Shown: positions 1 to 7,700 of the stretch, one piece after another | Layout: each line of letters starts with the position of its first letter | Numbering within the stretch: position 1 is the first letter of the stretch | Source of the DNA: a virus | Length of the DNA: 64,000 bases | Direction: 5' to 3' (one strand) | IMG/VR virus record: IMGVR_UViG_3300030102_007788 | Location: 97,149-161,148 of that record | The notes under the pieces: generated by a model | Databases searched by the model: none | What the model was told of the DNA's origin: nothing | What the model saw: only the letters and a program-made list of their open reading frames with translations | Translations under genes and position numbers: made by a program

Positions 1-1
1 T

Positions 2-289
2 GGCGAGCCGATTAAAGGCAAGTGGGACTCCACAATTCAATTAGCTATTGAAATGGGAGAACTAGAAGGTGAAGCAAAAAGTCGCTTCTTTTTCCATGAT
101 AAATGTATTAGATGCTCACCAAGTAGAGCGCAACATATAATTCACTCAGAATTTGTGCCTGTCAAAGATCGTAGAGAGCAGTATAATAAGTATTTTTGGG
201 ACAAGTATGAAAGAGTTAAGTATGAGAAACTATATACTAACGCATGGGTAAGGTTACAAGAGAAGTATAATCCAACTTGGAAAAAGTAA
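2..289 (+). CDS. Hypothetical protein, 5' end cut off by window edge
   Basis: The reading frame is open from base 2, so the gene starts outside the window; an internal ATG at 53 would give only 78 residues. The visible part is rich in charged and aromatic residues and has one CIRC motif that could belong to a zinc knuckle. Its stop overlaps the next start (TAATG), so it belongs to the forward operon that follows. I do not recognise a family. Confidence 0.75.
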   Translation, partial: GEPIKGKWDSTIQLAIEMGELEGEAKSRFFFHDKCIRCSPSRAQHIIHSEFVPVKDRREQYNKYFWDKYERVKYEKLYTNAWVRLQEKYNPTWKK

Positions 290-513
290 TGAAAATGATA
301 TACGGTAAAGCATCGAACAGGTTAAACGAATTAAAAACTCACGTTCCTTCTGCTAAAAGAGAATTCGACTCTCTAATCAATAGTATAGCAAGTTGGCAAA
401 ATTGCTACACGTTAAAGATGGAGGATAAATTAGTTAAAGATTTAAGGAAGCTGAGTAAAAAGTGGGAACACAAAGCAGCAAAATCTGCTGGTTGGTTTGA
501 TAAAAAAGGTTAA
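289..513 (+). CDS. Small hypothetical protein, 74 aa
   Basis: The ATG at 289 overlaps the preceding TAA, typical of translational coupling. An in-frame TTG at 277 is possible but less likely. The protein is basic and predicted helical (starts MKMIYGKASNRLNELK, ends WFDKKG). No family is recognised; the small size and operon position suit a phage accessory protein. Confidence 0.7.
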   Translation: MKMIYGKASNRLNELKTHVPSAKREFDSLINSIASWQNCYTLKMEDKLVKDLRKLSKKWEHKAAKSAGWFDKKG

Positions 514-537
514 TCTCGATTGGTAAAAATAATTTTT

Positions 538-1371
538 ATGAGTAGCAAGAAAAAACAGACTGAGGAAAAGCCAAGACGGTCTTATACGTTAAAGATATAC
601 GTTGACAATCACGTTCCTCCTCCGAGAAATGCGAGAAAAGGTCACAAGTGGTCGATAGGTTTTGATGACCGAGGATACTATTGGACTAAAGTCGTATCGG
701 CAAACAAAAGAGAAGAAGTGGTAGAGCAAGTTCTTTTATGGTTTCGCAATAATAAATGCAGGGCGAAAAAACGCTCCCCAAATGGCGGAATGAATACCGC
801 TTTCAAAGATAAAAAAATTGATGAAGTTGCAGTAGTTTTTGATGACTATAATGAAGTGTTCTATAATGATTTTATTAAAAGTCAGTTACCAAAGTATAGA
901 TTACTTTCTCAAGAGAAGATAGATGAGCTAATTGACAAATCGAGAGGTCAGCTTGAGCAAATTGTAGATTTTGAAAATCATGTTTATGGTTGTATTCGCT
1001 GGAATAGGAAGTTTAGGAAAGCTAAACAATGGAAAGAAAGGTTTGAGAAAACTCCTACTCAATTTTTATACAAAGAAGTTAAAACTGGTGCTTATTGGGC
1101 GAAGATACAAGTTCAGCCTCAAGTTACAGAAGGAACAGAGATCAAGTATCTAGGAGCAGAAAGAAAAGGTTCATTTTGGATTAAGCCAAAATGGGAAACT
1201 AAAGCGGGTAAAAGAGTTCAAACTAGCAAACGAAAAATGTTCAAGTTGAAATCGGTTGAGTTTTTTAAGGCAGCGCAAGAGGCTAGAAAACTTGCTGATG
1301 AGTATAGGGAAAAGCTAGATAAGCAATATGGCAAAAATCGGAGAGGTCATAAAAAAGTTATAGTAAATTAA
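538..1371 (+). CDS. Hypothetical basic protein, 277 aa
   Basis: The ATG at 538 (MSSKKKQTEEK) is preferred to an upstream in-frame TTG at 520. The product is very rich in Lys and Arg throughout, with a middle segment of aromatic and acidic residues and a basic tail (YGKNRRGHKKVIVN). Such composition suggests nucleic-acid binding, but this is inference; no catalytic motif is seen. It lies in the forward operon. Confidence 0.75.
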   Translation: MSSKKKQTEEKPRRSYTLKIYVDNHVPPPRNARKGHKWSIGFDDRGYYWTKVVSANKREEVVEQVLLWFRNNKCRAKKRSPNGGMNTAFKDKKIDEVAVVFDDYNEVFYNDFIKSQLPKYRLLSQEKIDELIDKSRGQLEQIVDFENHVYGCIRWNRKFRKAKQWKERFEKTPTQFLYKEVKTGAYWAKIQVQPQVTEGTEIKYLGAERKGSFWIKPKWETKAGKRVQTSKRKMFKLKSVEFFKAAQEARKLADEYREKLDKQYGKNRRGHKKVIVN

Positions 1372-1381
1372 AATTTAAGTT

Positions 1382-1630
1382 ATGTATATTATACTATCAT
1401 TAACACCAGACAGAAGTGGCTACCAAGGTCAGGTAGCGTTGAATACCGAAAGAATCAATGGGTTCAAAGAGAACTGCTATCACGATATCGGAGGCAACGT
1501 AGAAAAGGATTTAGCAGGATATCCTCAGACTTATACAGAAGTATTGATGAAAGGTGCTATCGTTTCCGTAACAGAACCGATTCCAACTATACTTGAGAAG
1601 ATTAAAGAAGCTAAACTAAAACAGTTATGA
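1382..1630 (+). CDS. Small hypothetical protein, 82 aa
   Basis: ATG at 1382 follows the previous stop by 10 bases. The protein starts MYIILSLTPDRSGYQGQVAL and ends in a Lys-rich helix. Its stop overlaps the next start as ATGA (1627-1630), indicating coupled translation. No family recognised. Confidence 0.7.
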   Translation: MYIILSLTPDRSGYQGQVALNTERINGFKENCYHDIGGNVEKDLAGYPQTYTEVLMKGAIVSVTEPIPTILEKIKEAKLKQL

Positions 1631-1758
1631 CTATAAACGGGAAGAAAAAGACTCCAGAAGATTTATGGAAGTGGATTACTTCTGGCCCAAAAGATATAAG
1701 AAAAAAAATGTATGCAAAAGGCGAAATGGGTCTTAAAGATAACCGAGTAGAAAAATGA
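1627..1758 (+). CDS. Very small hypothetical protein, 43 aa
   Basis: An open frame of 43 codons fills the gap between two neighbours and is joined to both by ATGA overlaps (1627 and 1755), the main argument that it is real. The sequence starts MTINGKKKTPEDLWKW and is basic. No family is recognised. Confidence 0.6.
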   Translation: MTINGKKKTPEDLWKWITSGPKDIRKKMYAKGEMGLKDNRVEK

Positions 1759-2024
1759 CAGGAAAATTAAAAATTTTATCTTTATCAAAAGATATAGAGG
1801 GACTGAAAGCAAAGAGAAGTTATTCAGACGTAAACATACATTTTAGAGACTTAAACAGTCATACTCTGACACTAAAGAATAAAAAAGAATATATCTTGTG
1901 CATTACAGCAACGTCGATTGAAGCAGAATCGCTTATGATTGAAGGCGATGTATGGACAAACGGCGAAGAAGAATGGCGAGCAGGAACTATATTTGAGTTT
2001 AGATTTTATCCTACTGGTAAATGA
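1755..2024 (+). CDS. Small hypothetical protein, 89 aa
   Basis: It starts with an ATGA overlap. The predicted protein alternates polar and hydrophobic residues (KEYILCITATSIEAESLMIEG), suggesting a beta-rich fold. Its end overlaps another ATGA at 2021, but that frame does not look like a protein (see 2049-2291). Function unknown. Confidence 0.7.
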   Translation: MTGKLKILSLSKDIEGLKAKRSYSDVNIHFRDLNSHTLTLKNKKEYILCITATSIEAESLMIEGDVWTNGEEEWRAGTIFEFRFYPTGK

Positions 2025-2048
2025 TAGATGTCCTAGATAAGCATATAG

Positions 2049-2291
2049 ATGCCCAACTCGAAACGTATAAGTCTGACAGACATGAGAATAGCAGTAGCAA
2101 AGGAATGTCTCATATACGAAGATTATTCAAAAGAAACTATAACGAGAATCACCAAGGCATATTTAGCTCAAATCAAAAGAGACGGCAAAGAAGTGATAGA
2201 TTGGAGGTATGGCAATATCCCGACTCAGACACAAAACGCAACTAAAGTTCAATTTGAGATAGAAAAATTAAAAAAAGAATGGCACATTTAA
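2049..2291 (+). CDS. Small hypothetical protein, 80 aa
   Basis: Two overlapping frames compete here. This one (MPNSKRISLTDMRIAVAKEC) has a regular helical pattern and its end overlaps the next start at 2279. The alternative at 2021-2245 has the expected ATGA overlap but a low-complexity Ser/Arg/Asn composition. The true start may be the later ATG at 2082. Function unknown. Confidence 0.6.
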   Translation: MPNSKRISLTDMRIAVAKECLIYEDYSKETITRITKAYLAQIKRDGKEVIDWRYGNIPTQTQNATKVQFEIEKLKKEWHI

Positions 2292-2482
2292 TTACATTAC
2301 ATACAGCAGGAAAAGGCGAGGAAATCGTTTTTAACTTGGACACAATGGTTTCAGCGGAGCGTAGCTACGATTATACTGCGATTCAAACTCGTTGGGGATT
2401 CCAAAACGTGAGAGAAACCTTGGAGGAAATCATGGAGAAGTCTAGGAAGTCAAGTCTTGACAATATGCCCGAAAGCAAGTAG
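2279..2482 (+). CDS. Small hypothetical protein, 67 aa
   Basis: It overlaps the preceding gene by 13 bases and starts MAHLITLHTAGKGEEIVF. Its 3' end contains a complete promoter for the following gene (2457-2485). No family recognised. Confidence 0.65.
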   Translation: MAHLITLHTAGKGEEIVFNLDTMVSAERSYDYTAIQTRWGFQNVRETLEEIMEKSRKSSLDNMPESK

Positions 2483-2485
2483 ACT
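2457..2485 (+). promoter_or_regulatory. Sigma70-type promoter for gene 2496-3017
   Basis: TTGACA at 2457-2462, a 17-bp gap and TAGACT at 2480-2485 lie inside the end of the previous gene. Exactly 10 nt separate the -10 box from the ATG at 2496, and the bases before the start read GTTATGA, as in the promoter family at 6 to 20 kb. Confidence 0.6.
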
Positions 2486-2495
2486 GTTCTATGTT

Positions 2496-3017
2496 ATGAA
2501 CATCTTCGCTACTGACGAAAACCCGATAATCGCAGCTAGAAATTTGTGCGATAAGCATATCAATAAAATGATTGTGGAGTCTGCACAAATGCTGGCAAAC
2601 GGTTTCTCACTTGAACGCTTGGCTCAAGATGACGTTCCTCGCAACCAGAAGGGGCAACCTCGCACTCACGGTTATAGTAAGCATCCTTGCACGTTATGGT
2701 GCTATGAGACTACTGGCAATATGGAGTGGTTATGTTCTCATGCTTTAGAAATGGGTAATGAGCGTAGATATCGTTGGCCTGACAGAGCAAAACACTTCTC
2801 ACTAGAATTCATTTCATGGTGCAGGGATAACATATACGACTCCCTCGCACCGATTGGAGAGCTTACAGATTTCTCTGTCGCAATATCTCAAGATATGAGT
2901 TGCCGTCAAGTTGATGGATTCAATGACCTTTCATCAATCGACCAGTATAGATTTTATTACAGAATGGATAAACCTTTTGCAAAATGGACAAAAAGAGAAA
3001 AACCGAGTTGGTTCTAA
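2496..3017 (+). CDS. Conserved phage protein, 173 aa (MNIFATDENP family)
   Basis: The N-terminus MNIFATDENPIIAARNL followed by DKHINKMIVESAQML resembles a family common in large phages in which a short N-terminal signature is followed by Trp- and Cys-rich helices. I know this family as uncharacterised. The start at 2496 is chosen because the promoter at 2457-2485 would place transcription start just upstream; an in-frame TTG at 2457 is the -35 box itself. The end overlaps the next small gene. Confidence 0.75.
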   Translation: MNIFATDENPIIAARNLCDKHINKMIVESAQMLANGFSLERLAQDDVPRNQKGQPRTHGYSKHPCTLWCYETTGNMEWLCSHALEMGNERRYRWPDRAKHFSLEFISWCRDNIYDSLAPIGELTDFSVAISQDMSCRQVDGFNDLSSIDQYRFYYRMDKPFAKWTKREKPSWF

Positions 3018-3145
3018 CACCTCACGATAAACTTCTAATCAGATGTTTCAACAAAGATATTATCACAATGGGAGGACTCACAAACAACGTAGTCAATATG
3101 ATAAGTAAGCATGGAATGAAAAAACTCATCACTTTAGCTAAATGA
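2984..3145 (+). CDS. Small hypothetical protein, 53 aa
   Basis: The ATG at 2984 lies inside the previous gene in another frame; the product (MDKKRKTELVLTPHDKLLIR ... KKLITLAK) is basic and helical. Its end overlaps the next ATG at 3142 as ATGA, supporting a real coupled gene. Function unknown. Confidence 0.6.
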   Translation: MDKKRKTELVLTPHDKLLIRCFNKDIITMGGLTNNVVNMISKHGMKKLITLAK

Positions 3146-3219
3146 CAATACTAATACCAATAACAATCGCACTAATCGCAGGATACTATTTTGTTAAATG
3201 GACAAGCGAAAAAGCCTAA
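3142..3219 (+). CDS. Tiny predicted membrane protein, 25 aa
   Basis: It starts in an ATGA overlap. The sequence MTILIPITIALIAGYYFVKW is one hydrophobic helix with a short charged tail. Tiny single-helix proteins are common in phages; this one is supported only by coupling and composition. Confidence 0.45.
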   Translation: MTILIPITIALIAGYYFVKWTSEKA

Positions 3220-3263
3220 AAACTTATTTTTTTTCAAATTTTCTAAACTCAGGACGTTTTAAT

Positions 3264-3710
3264 ATGATTGTAAACAGAAAAACAGGACTACCGAGGGTTC
3301 AATGGGAGAAAAACGGTATGATTCAAAGGAATCCGACCATTTCACCAGAGGACGTATTTGATAAATGCTCGACTGACCAGTTTCCAGAGGGAGCGTCAGT
3401 CAGGATGACAAGCCAGAAGAACGGTCATGCGACTGTTTACTTTAAATCACCACTCAAAGAAAAGAGTTGGGGCAACGGTCAAAAGTATTGGTATTGTGAT
3501 TCAACTCTGAAGGTAACATTACCAATGATTTCAGCATGGCCTAAAGGCAATCCACACACACGCACTTTTTCCTATACTGGACAGTTGCCAACCGATTTTA
3601 CTCTTGATGAAATGAATGCGGTGCTAAAATACGTCAGAGGGCAAGTCCAAGAGATGACGGGAAACACTCATATTGTTATTAAAGACGACAAACAAAAATT
3701 ATTCTCATAA
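3264..3710 (+). CDS. Hypothetical protein, 148 aa
   Basis: The ATG at 3264 is preceded by AGGA about 9 nt upstream and is preferred to the in-frame ATG at 3198, which would overlap the previous gene. The protein starts MIVNRKTGLPRVQWEKNG and is rich in Thr, Lys and aromatic residues. Its stop overlaps the next ATG (TAATG). No family recognised. Confidence 0.7.
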   Translation: MIVNRKTGLPRVQWEKNGMIQRNPTISPEDVFDKCSTDQFPEGASVRMTSQKNGHATVYFKSPLKEKSWGNGQKYWYCDSTLKVTLPMISAWPKGNPHTRTFSYTGQLPTDFTLDEMNAVLKYVRGQVQEMTGNTHIVIKDDKQKLFS

Positions 3711-3850
3711 TGGCTAAATCAACAACAACGAGTAAGGTTACTTTCGGTAAAGGTCGAAAGAAGCGTAAAGGAATCCACGCTAAAACGAAGTCATCGTGGA
3801 ATCATAAAAGTAAAAATTATAGGAAGCGTTACAATGGGCAAGGCAGGTAA
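3710..3850 (+). CDS. Small very basic phage protein, 46 aa
   Basis: Coupled by TAATG to the upstream gene. The C-terminal part carries KGRKKRKGIHAKTKSSWN followed by SKNYRKRYNGQGR. I recall short basic proteins with this HAKTKS...KNYKKxYxGQGR signature from many phages and bacteria, without known function. Nucleic-acid binding is plausible from charge alone. Confidence 0.75.
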   Translation: MAKSTTTSKVTFGKGRKKRKGIHAKTKSSWNHKSKNYRKRYNGQGR

Positions 3851-4076
3851 ACATGACGGGATAACTATTTGTGGGTTTTCCGTATCAATTTACGAGTTAC
3901 CCAAGCATTACGAGGCTCAGTTTATATATAAAGAGCCAAATGATATGGATGCTAGAATCAAAAGGTCGATAGACTATTTAGGGGAGGAAGGTTTCTTCAA
4001 GCCTCATAAGAAGATAAAAGCAACTGCAATTCACCTTTCAAACAGTTATCCATCAGATAATCCAAGCGATGAATAA
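3834..4076 (+). CDS. Small hypothetical protein, 80 aa
   Basis: It overlaps the end of the small basic gene by 17 bases. It starts MGKAGKHDGITICGFSVSIY and ends in a polar tail; it is followed by an overlapping start at 4069. Function unknown. Confidence 0.65.
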   Translation: MGKAGKHDGITICGFSVSIYELPKHYEAQFIYKEPNDMDARIKRSIDYLGEEGFFKPHKKIKATAIHLSNSYPSDNPSDE

Positions 4077-4263
4077 AGAAGATATTATTAAAAAGATAAA
4101 AGAAGATACTGGATGCAATGATTATGAAGCTGAAAGTATTTTTGAAAGAGCATTAGATGACGGTATCGTCAAGAGGCACTTAAATTGGAATTTTATTATC
4201 ACTATGTTAATATATCTTTTGGTGCTAATGACTGGAGCATGGGCTTTATGGAGGCATCTATGA
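4069..4263 (+). CDS. Small membrane-anchored protein, 64 aa
   Basis: An acidic helical N-terminal part (residues 1-38) is followed by one C-terminal transmembrane helix (FIITMLIYLLVLMTGAWALW) and a short basic end, the pattern of a C-tail-anchored protein. It overlaps both neighbours by a few bases. Function unknown. Confidence 0.65.
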   Translation: MNKEDIIKKIKEDTGCNDYEAESIFERALDDGIVKRHLNWNFIITMLIYLLVLMTGAWALWRHL

Positions 4264-4487
4264 TAAAAAACATATTTCTCATTTCATATTTTTTATTTTT
4301 TTGCGGTTGCCAATCGAATCGGCACTTAAATCCTGACAATTATGTCTATTATGTGATAGATATAAACGGGACAGAACCCGATGCAGAGTTTAATGATAGG
4401 AAAGATGCCAAGGATTACGTTGAAAAGTATAAGGAATTTCATACATACAGAATAGTAAAAGCACAACATTATACAAATCAGAATTAG
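4260..4487 (+). CDS. Small lipoprotein, 75 aa
   Basis: Starting at the ATG at 4260 gives a classic lipoprotein signal: MIKNIFLISYFLFFCGC with a Cys-containing lipobox, then a polar mature part. The longer in-frame reading from 4185 would bury this signal inside the protein, so the shorter start, which overlaps the previous stop (ATGA), is chosen. Its role is unknown; membrane lipoproteins in phages often act in exclusion or lysis. Confidence 0.65.
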   Translation: MIKNIFLISYFLFFCGCQSNRHLNPDNYVYYVIDINGTEPDAEFNDRKDAKDYVEKYKEFHTYRIVKAQHYTNQN

Positions 4488-4492
4488 TTATT

Positions 4493-4846
4493 ATGGATGG
4501 ATATAATCAGTCATCAGATTTTGGATTAGGTATTTTATCAGTTCTTCACCGAGCAGACCAAGAGATTGAGAAGCTCAAAAAAGGTCGTGTTAATACTAAA
4601 TCAAGGTATTGGAAACCGATTAGGAAGCAGGAATACGAGACAAGTAAGGTTGGAGTGAGGCAAACAGCATTCTCAGGGGGTCATTCAAGAGGTATTTACG
4701 ATGAGTGGAGTAGAGCTTTTGAGTGGTTTTGTAATCAAACAGTTAATACAAAGGGGCAAAAAGTGAATAGAAACGCATTAAAGCAGTATCTTTTCAATAA
4801 GGAGAAATTTGCAGGGGGCAAAGAGGTAAAACCCAATGAAGATTAG
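4493..4846 (+). CDS. Hypothetical protein, 117 aa
   Basis: It follows the lipoprotein gene by 5 bases and starts MDGYNQSSDFGLGILSVLHR. The protein is basic with several Trp and Phe residues, and ends overlapping the next start at 4836. No family recognised. Confidence 0.65.
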   Translation: MDGYNQSSDFGLGILSVLHRADQEIEKLKKGRVNTKSRYWKPIRKQEYETSKVGVRQTAFSGGHSRGIYDEWSRAFEWFCNQTVNTKGQKVNRNALKQYLFNKEKFAGGKEVKPNED

Positions 4847-5063
4847 AAAGGCAGTAGGTTATATCATACAAGAGCAGCGAGAGTTAGAAGTAGACTTTAT
4901 ACTCGATAAGACTCAAATTTCAGAAATCGTTAATTCTTTTTTTGACAAGATGGAATATGACGAGAGAAGAAGATGGATTTTTGATAATGTGCCAGAACCT
5001 AATGCGGTTTTAGTGGACGATGAGAAGGAGGGAGAACAGCCTCCTTTTTCACCTTTGAGTTAA
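4836..5063 (+). CDS. Small hypothetical protein, 75 aa
   Basis: Overlaps its neighbour by 11 bases. It starts MKIRKAVGYIIQEQRELEVD and ends in an acidic, proline-containing tail. Function unknown. Confidence 0.65.
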   Translation: MKIRKAVGYIIQEQRELEVDFILDKTQISEIVNSFFDKMEYDERRRWIFDNVPEPNAVLVDDEKEGEQPPFSPLS

Positions 5064-5107
5064 CTTTTTTTAGAAAAATCTAATCAGTAATTTAATATAT
5101 ATACAGT

Positions 5108-5428
5108 ATGGCAGAAGATACCAATACTCAAGATGGAGCGGGGCAAGCACAACAGCAGTTGCCGCCGCTATTTAACGCTACGTTGGCAAAGTTGTCAGCC
5201 GATAGGGAAGAAGCACTAGCAGTTTTAGAAATGCTATTTAATCGTTCAGTTGGATTGGGCGACCATACTAACGTAGTCGAGGAAATCACCAAATGGTCAG
5301 AGAAGCTCGCAAATGCGACAGGGACTATCCAAGTCCTATCTCAGACATTTGGACAGCAGGGACAGCAAGCTACGGGGCAAGACGGCCCACAAGTAGTTGG
5401 CGACCCTAATGTAAGCACCGAGGGTTAA
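5108..5428 (+). CDS. Hypothetical Gln/Gly-rich protein, 106 aa
   Basis: This is the last gene of the left operon. Disordered Gln/Gly-rich ends flank a helical centre (LFNATLAKLSADREEALAVL). An AT-rich TATATATAC box ends about 5 bases before the ATG, so it may have its own promoter. A strong terminator follows at 5460. Function unknown; a virion accessory role would fit the composition. Confidence 0.65.
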   Translation: MAEDTNTQDGAGQAQQQLPPLFNATLAKLSADREEALAVLEMLFNRSVGLGDHTNVVEEITKWSEKLANATGTIQVLSQTFGQQGQQATGQDGPQVVGDPNVSTEG

Positions 5429-5459
5429 TATAATTCCCCCCGTTACAACCCACAAAATT

Positions 5460-5492
5460 CCCCCTTTTCTAGCGATTAGGGGGAGTTTTTTG
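5460..5492 (+). terminator. Rho-independent terminator
   Basis: A CCCCCT/AGGGGG stem is followed by GAGTTTTTTG and further T runs. It ends the 1-5430 operon. Confidence 0.75.
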
Positions 5493-5564
5493 TTTTTGTA
5501 GTTAGTATATATACAAAGGAATGAAAAAGTAGTCAGTTTATATATAGATTATGAGGTAGAGTAT

Positions 5565-5648
5565 ATGGAGATAGTAGTAGGATTAACAATAGGGATAGTT
5601 TGGCATATAATTGCTTGTAAAAGAAAAAAGGAGCTACAAGATAACTAG
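5565..5648 (+). CDS. Possible tiny membrane peptide, 27 aa
   Basis: A short open frame (MEIVVGLTIGIVWHIIACKR) consists of one hydrophobic helix plus a basic tail and lies between two terminators. Only composition supports it. Confidence 0.3.
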   Translation: MEIVVGLTIGIVWHIIACKRKKELQDN

Positions 5649-5701
5649 ATAGATAAAGAATAGTCAATAAAGACAGTATTAAAGTCTAGGTAAGGAAAGG
5701 T

Positions 5702-5737
5702 AAAGAACGGGTCTGAAAGGGTCTGTTCTTTTTTTAT
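5702..5737 (+). terminator. Rho-independent terminator
   Basis: AAAGAAC and GTTCTTT pair around a 16-nt loop and run into TTTTTTT. It would stop transcripts from the 5493-5700 interval. Confidence 0.6.
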
Positions 5738-5887
5738 TTCTAAAAATAAAGAATAAAACAAAGAACTATTACTCTTTCTTCTTACTTCTCCCTCTATATA
5801 TACAATACAAACAACCAAACTAAAACCAGTTTAAGTTCAGTATATGTTAAATAAAGCTCAAGCCGCGCCATAAATCTTATTTTTTTG

Positions 5888-5980
5888 AATTGTGAATCCG
5901 ATTTTTGCAAATACCGACCTAATTGTGAATGATATTCTGCGAAATACCGAAGTCAATTGTGAATCAGAAAAACTCAAATA
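5888..5980. repeat. Iteron-like direct repeats, candidate replication origin
   Basis: AATTGTGAAT occurs at 5888, 5921 and 5955, that is at 33- and 34-bp steps, about three helical turns. Between them TTTGCAAATACCGA and CTGCGAAATACCGA repeat in phase, so the unit is about 33 bp in two full copies and one partial. The next 130 bases are extremely AT-rich. Regular iterons beside an unwinding-prone stretch, in a 700-base gene-free gap, fit an origin or a partition site. No replication initiator is identified in the window. Confidence 0.5.
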
Positions 5981-6116
5981 TGCTGCCCCAGAATTTATCC
6001 TAATTTTAACAAATTTTATGCCAATTTTTTTTGTCCAATAAATAATAAATTATGCTAATTTTATCGGCCAAAAATAAATTTTTTTTGCTTTTGCGATATT
6101 TTTAATTTTTTTGGAC

Positions 6117-6145
6117 TTGACCTGAATCCCTGTCTGAAGCATACT
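6117..6145 (+). promoter_or_regulatory. Sigma70-type promoter for gene 6156-6419
   Basis: TTGACC, 17-bp gap, CATACT; 10 nt later the ATG at 6156. Same geometry as the accessory-region promoter family. Confidence 0.7.
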
Positions 6146-6155
6146 TAAAGCGGAT

Positions 6156-6419
6156 ATGAAAACCAAAGGTGGTATTACATACATCGGAGTCTCATTGGGG
6201 GAGTTGAAGAAATACTTTACTGATGATGCTGTTATTCACGTTTCAAAGAAATTCTTAAAATCTTATGAGATGATTTCTGGCGTTGAAGAAAAGCCACAAG
6301 GCATTTCAATAAACATCGTAGACAAATCTTCTGATAAAATTACTGCACCAGTAAATGAACCAGTAAAGGAAGATGCACCTGCTCCTATCTCGATAAATTC
6401 TTTCGATGGAGACTGGTAA
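6156..6419 (+). CDS. Hypothetical protein, 87 aa
   Basis: This gene has its own promoter and starts almost at the predicted transcription start. The N-terminal half is compact (MKTKGGITYIGVSLGELKKY), the C-terminal half is a flexible Pro/Glu/Lys linker ending in SINSFDGDW, a layout seen in small phage DNA-binding or partner-binding proteins with an acidic C-terminal tip. That role is a guess. Confidence 0.75.
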   Translation: MKTKGGITYIGVSLGELKKYFTDDAVIHVSKKFLKSYEMISGVEEKPQGISINIVDKSSDKITAPVNEPVKEDAPAPISINSFDGDW

Positions 6420-6446
6420 AAAAATAAAATTTATCTTTTTGGGGGC

Positions 6447-6475
6447 TTGACAACGCCCCCAGATTGATTTAATAT
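6447..6475 (+). promoter_or_regulatory. Sigma70-type promoter for the RuvB-like gene
   Basis: TTGACA, 17-bp gap, TAATAT, then 10 nt to the ATG at 6486. An in-frame ATG at 6474 overlaps the -10 box and cannot be on this transcript. Confidence 0.75.
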
Positions 6476-6485
6476 GTTCTCTGTT

Positions 6486-7448
6486 ATGACAACTACTACT
6501 ACATTATTCCCTAACGTAATCGGTCAGCACCCTGCCAAGCGCAAGTTTGAGTTCTACATCAAAGCGTTTGAAAGAACAGGGGTTGTGCCGAATATCATGC
6601 TTACTGCTCCTAAAGGTGCTGGTAAGACTATGCTGGCAAGGGCATTTGCTCGTAATCTCATCATGGAAGATACCATGAAGCCCAAGAGATATATTGAGAT
6701 AAATTGCGCTACAATAAAAAATCTCAAACAATTTGTTGAGATGATAATGGTTCCTTATATGCAGAACATGGACGCTACTTTCTTATTTGATGAGTGTCAT
6801 ATGTTGCCCAAGGACGTTACAATGGCACTTCTCACTATCACCAATCCCAATAAAAATAACTTTAATACTTTTAGTTATGAGGGAACTGATATTGATATTG
6901 ACTTCAAAAAACTCACGTTTTTGTTCGCCACTACCGAACCACAAGAGGTATTCCATGCTTTGATTGACCGCATGGAACGTATCGACTTGGACGATTATTC
7001 CTACGATGAACTGGGACAGATTCTCCAATTAAATACTGAGAATATAAAGTTCTCTGGTGATGTAGTCTCTACTTACATTGCCCCTGCTCTCCGAGGCAAT
7101 GGTCGTGCTGCTCAGAAAATGGCAACGAATATTATCAGTTATTGTGCTGCTAACAGGACAAAAACATTCAAGTTAAAAGATTGGCATAATCTTTGTGACG
7201 TATTAGATATCCTCCCATTCGGGATGAATAAGACTGAACTCAAGTATCTGAGAGCATTGGCAAAGCATGGTTGCACTCGTTTATACAACTTGGCCGCCAA
7301 ATTACAGATGACTCGTTCAGCTATTCAATCAGATGCTGAAGTCTATCTGCAAAAGCTCAATTTTATTGACGTTACCCCACATGGTAGGCAGTTGACTATT
7401 GCTGCGAAAGAAATGTTTGATAAATTTCCAGATTTATTAGATAAATAA
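6486..7448 (+). CDS. RuvB-like AAA+ ATPase
   Basis: The 320-residue protein has a Walker A motif APKGAGKT (about residues 41-48), a Walker B FLFDECH (about 99-105), a sensor-1-like FLFATTEP, and a C-terminal winged-helix part (LPFGMNKTELKYLRALAKHG ... FIDVTPHGRQLT) that parallels the end of bacterial RuvB. RuvB drives Holliday-junction branch migration as a hexameric ring with RuvA; no ruvA is seen here, so the phage protein may use the host partner or act in replication or recombination alone. The start at 6486 is set by the promoter just upstream. It directly follows the candidate origin. Confidence 0.85.
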   Translation: MTTTTTLFPNVIGQHPAKRKFEFYIKAFERTGVVPNIMLTAPKGAGKTMLARAFARNLIMEDTMKPKRYIEINCATIKNLKQFVEMIMVPYMQNMDATFLFDECHMLPKDVTMALLTITNPNKNNFNTFSYEGTDIDIDFKKLTFLFATTEPQEVFHALIDRMERIDLDDYSYDELGQILQLNTENIKFSGDVVSTYIAPALRGNGRAAQKMATNIISYCAANRTKTFKLKDWHNLCDVLDILPFGMNKTELKYLRALAKHGCTRLYNLAAKLQMTRSAIQSDAEVYLQKLNFIDVTPHGRQLTIAAKEMFDKFPDLLDK

Positions 7449-7474
7449 TAGATGACCGCATACTATATAACTGT

Positions 7475-7663
7475 ATGAGAAATACAACGTATCGTGTTAA
7501 TGTAACTCAAGAGGGCAATTCTCTCACCGTGGATTCAGTAGAGAAATTGCGTAAGTTTAACCAGCATCGCAGCGAGTGGGAGTCGGTAGCAAAGTCTACC
7601 TTCTCCGTCTCAAATAAAGATGCGACAACGCTCAAGTTTTCAAAGAAACGAAAGCGTAAGTAG
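7475..7663 (+). CDS. Small basic hypothetical protein, 62 aa
   Basis: It begins MRNTTYRVNVTQEGNSLTVD and ends in KFSKKRKRK. A CATACT box at 7459-7464 lies 10 nt before the ATG, matching the local promoter geometry, but its -35 is poor. It is followed by a very strong terminator. The positive tail suggests nucleic-acid contact; function unknown. Confidence 0.7.
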   Translation: MRNTTYRVNVTQEGNSLTVDSVEKLRKFNQHRSEWESVAKSTFSVSNKDATTLKFSKKRKRK

Positions 7664-7700
7664 AATCCCCCCTCAGTAGTAGTCCTCATAACACACTACT

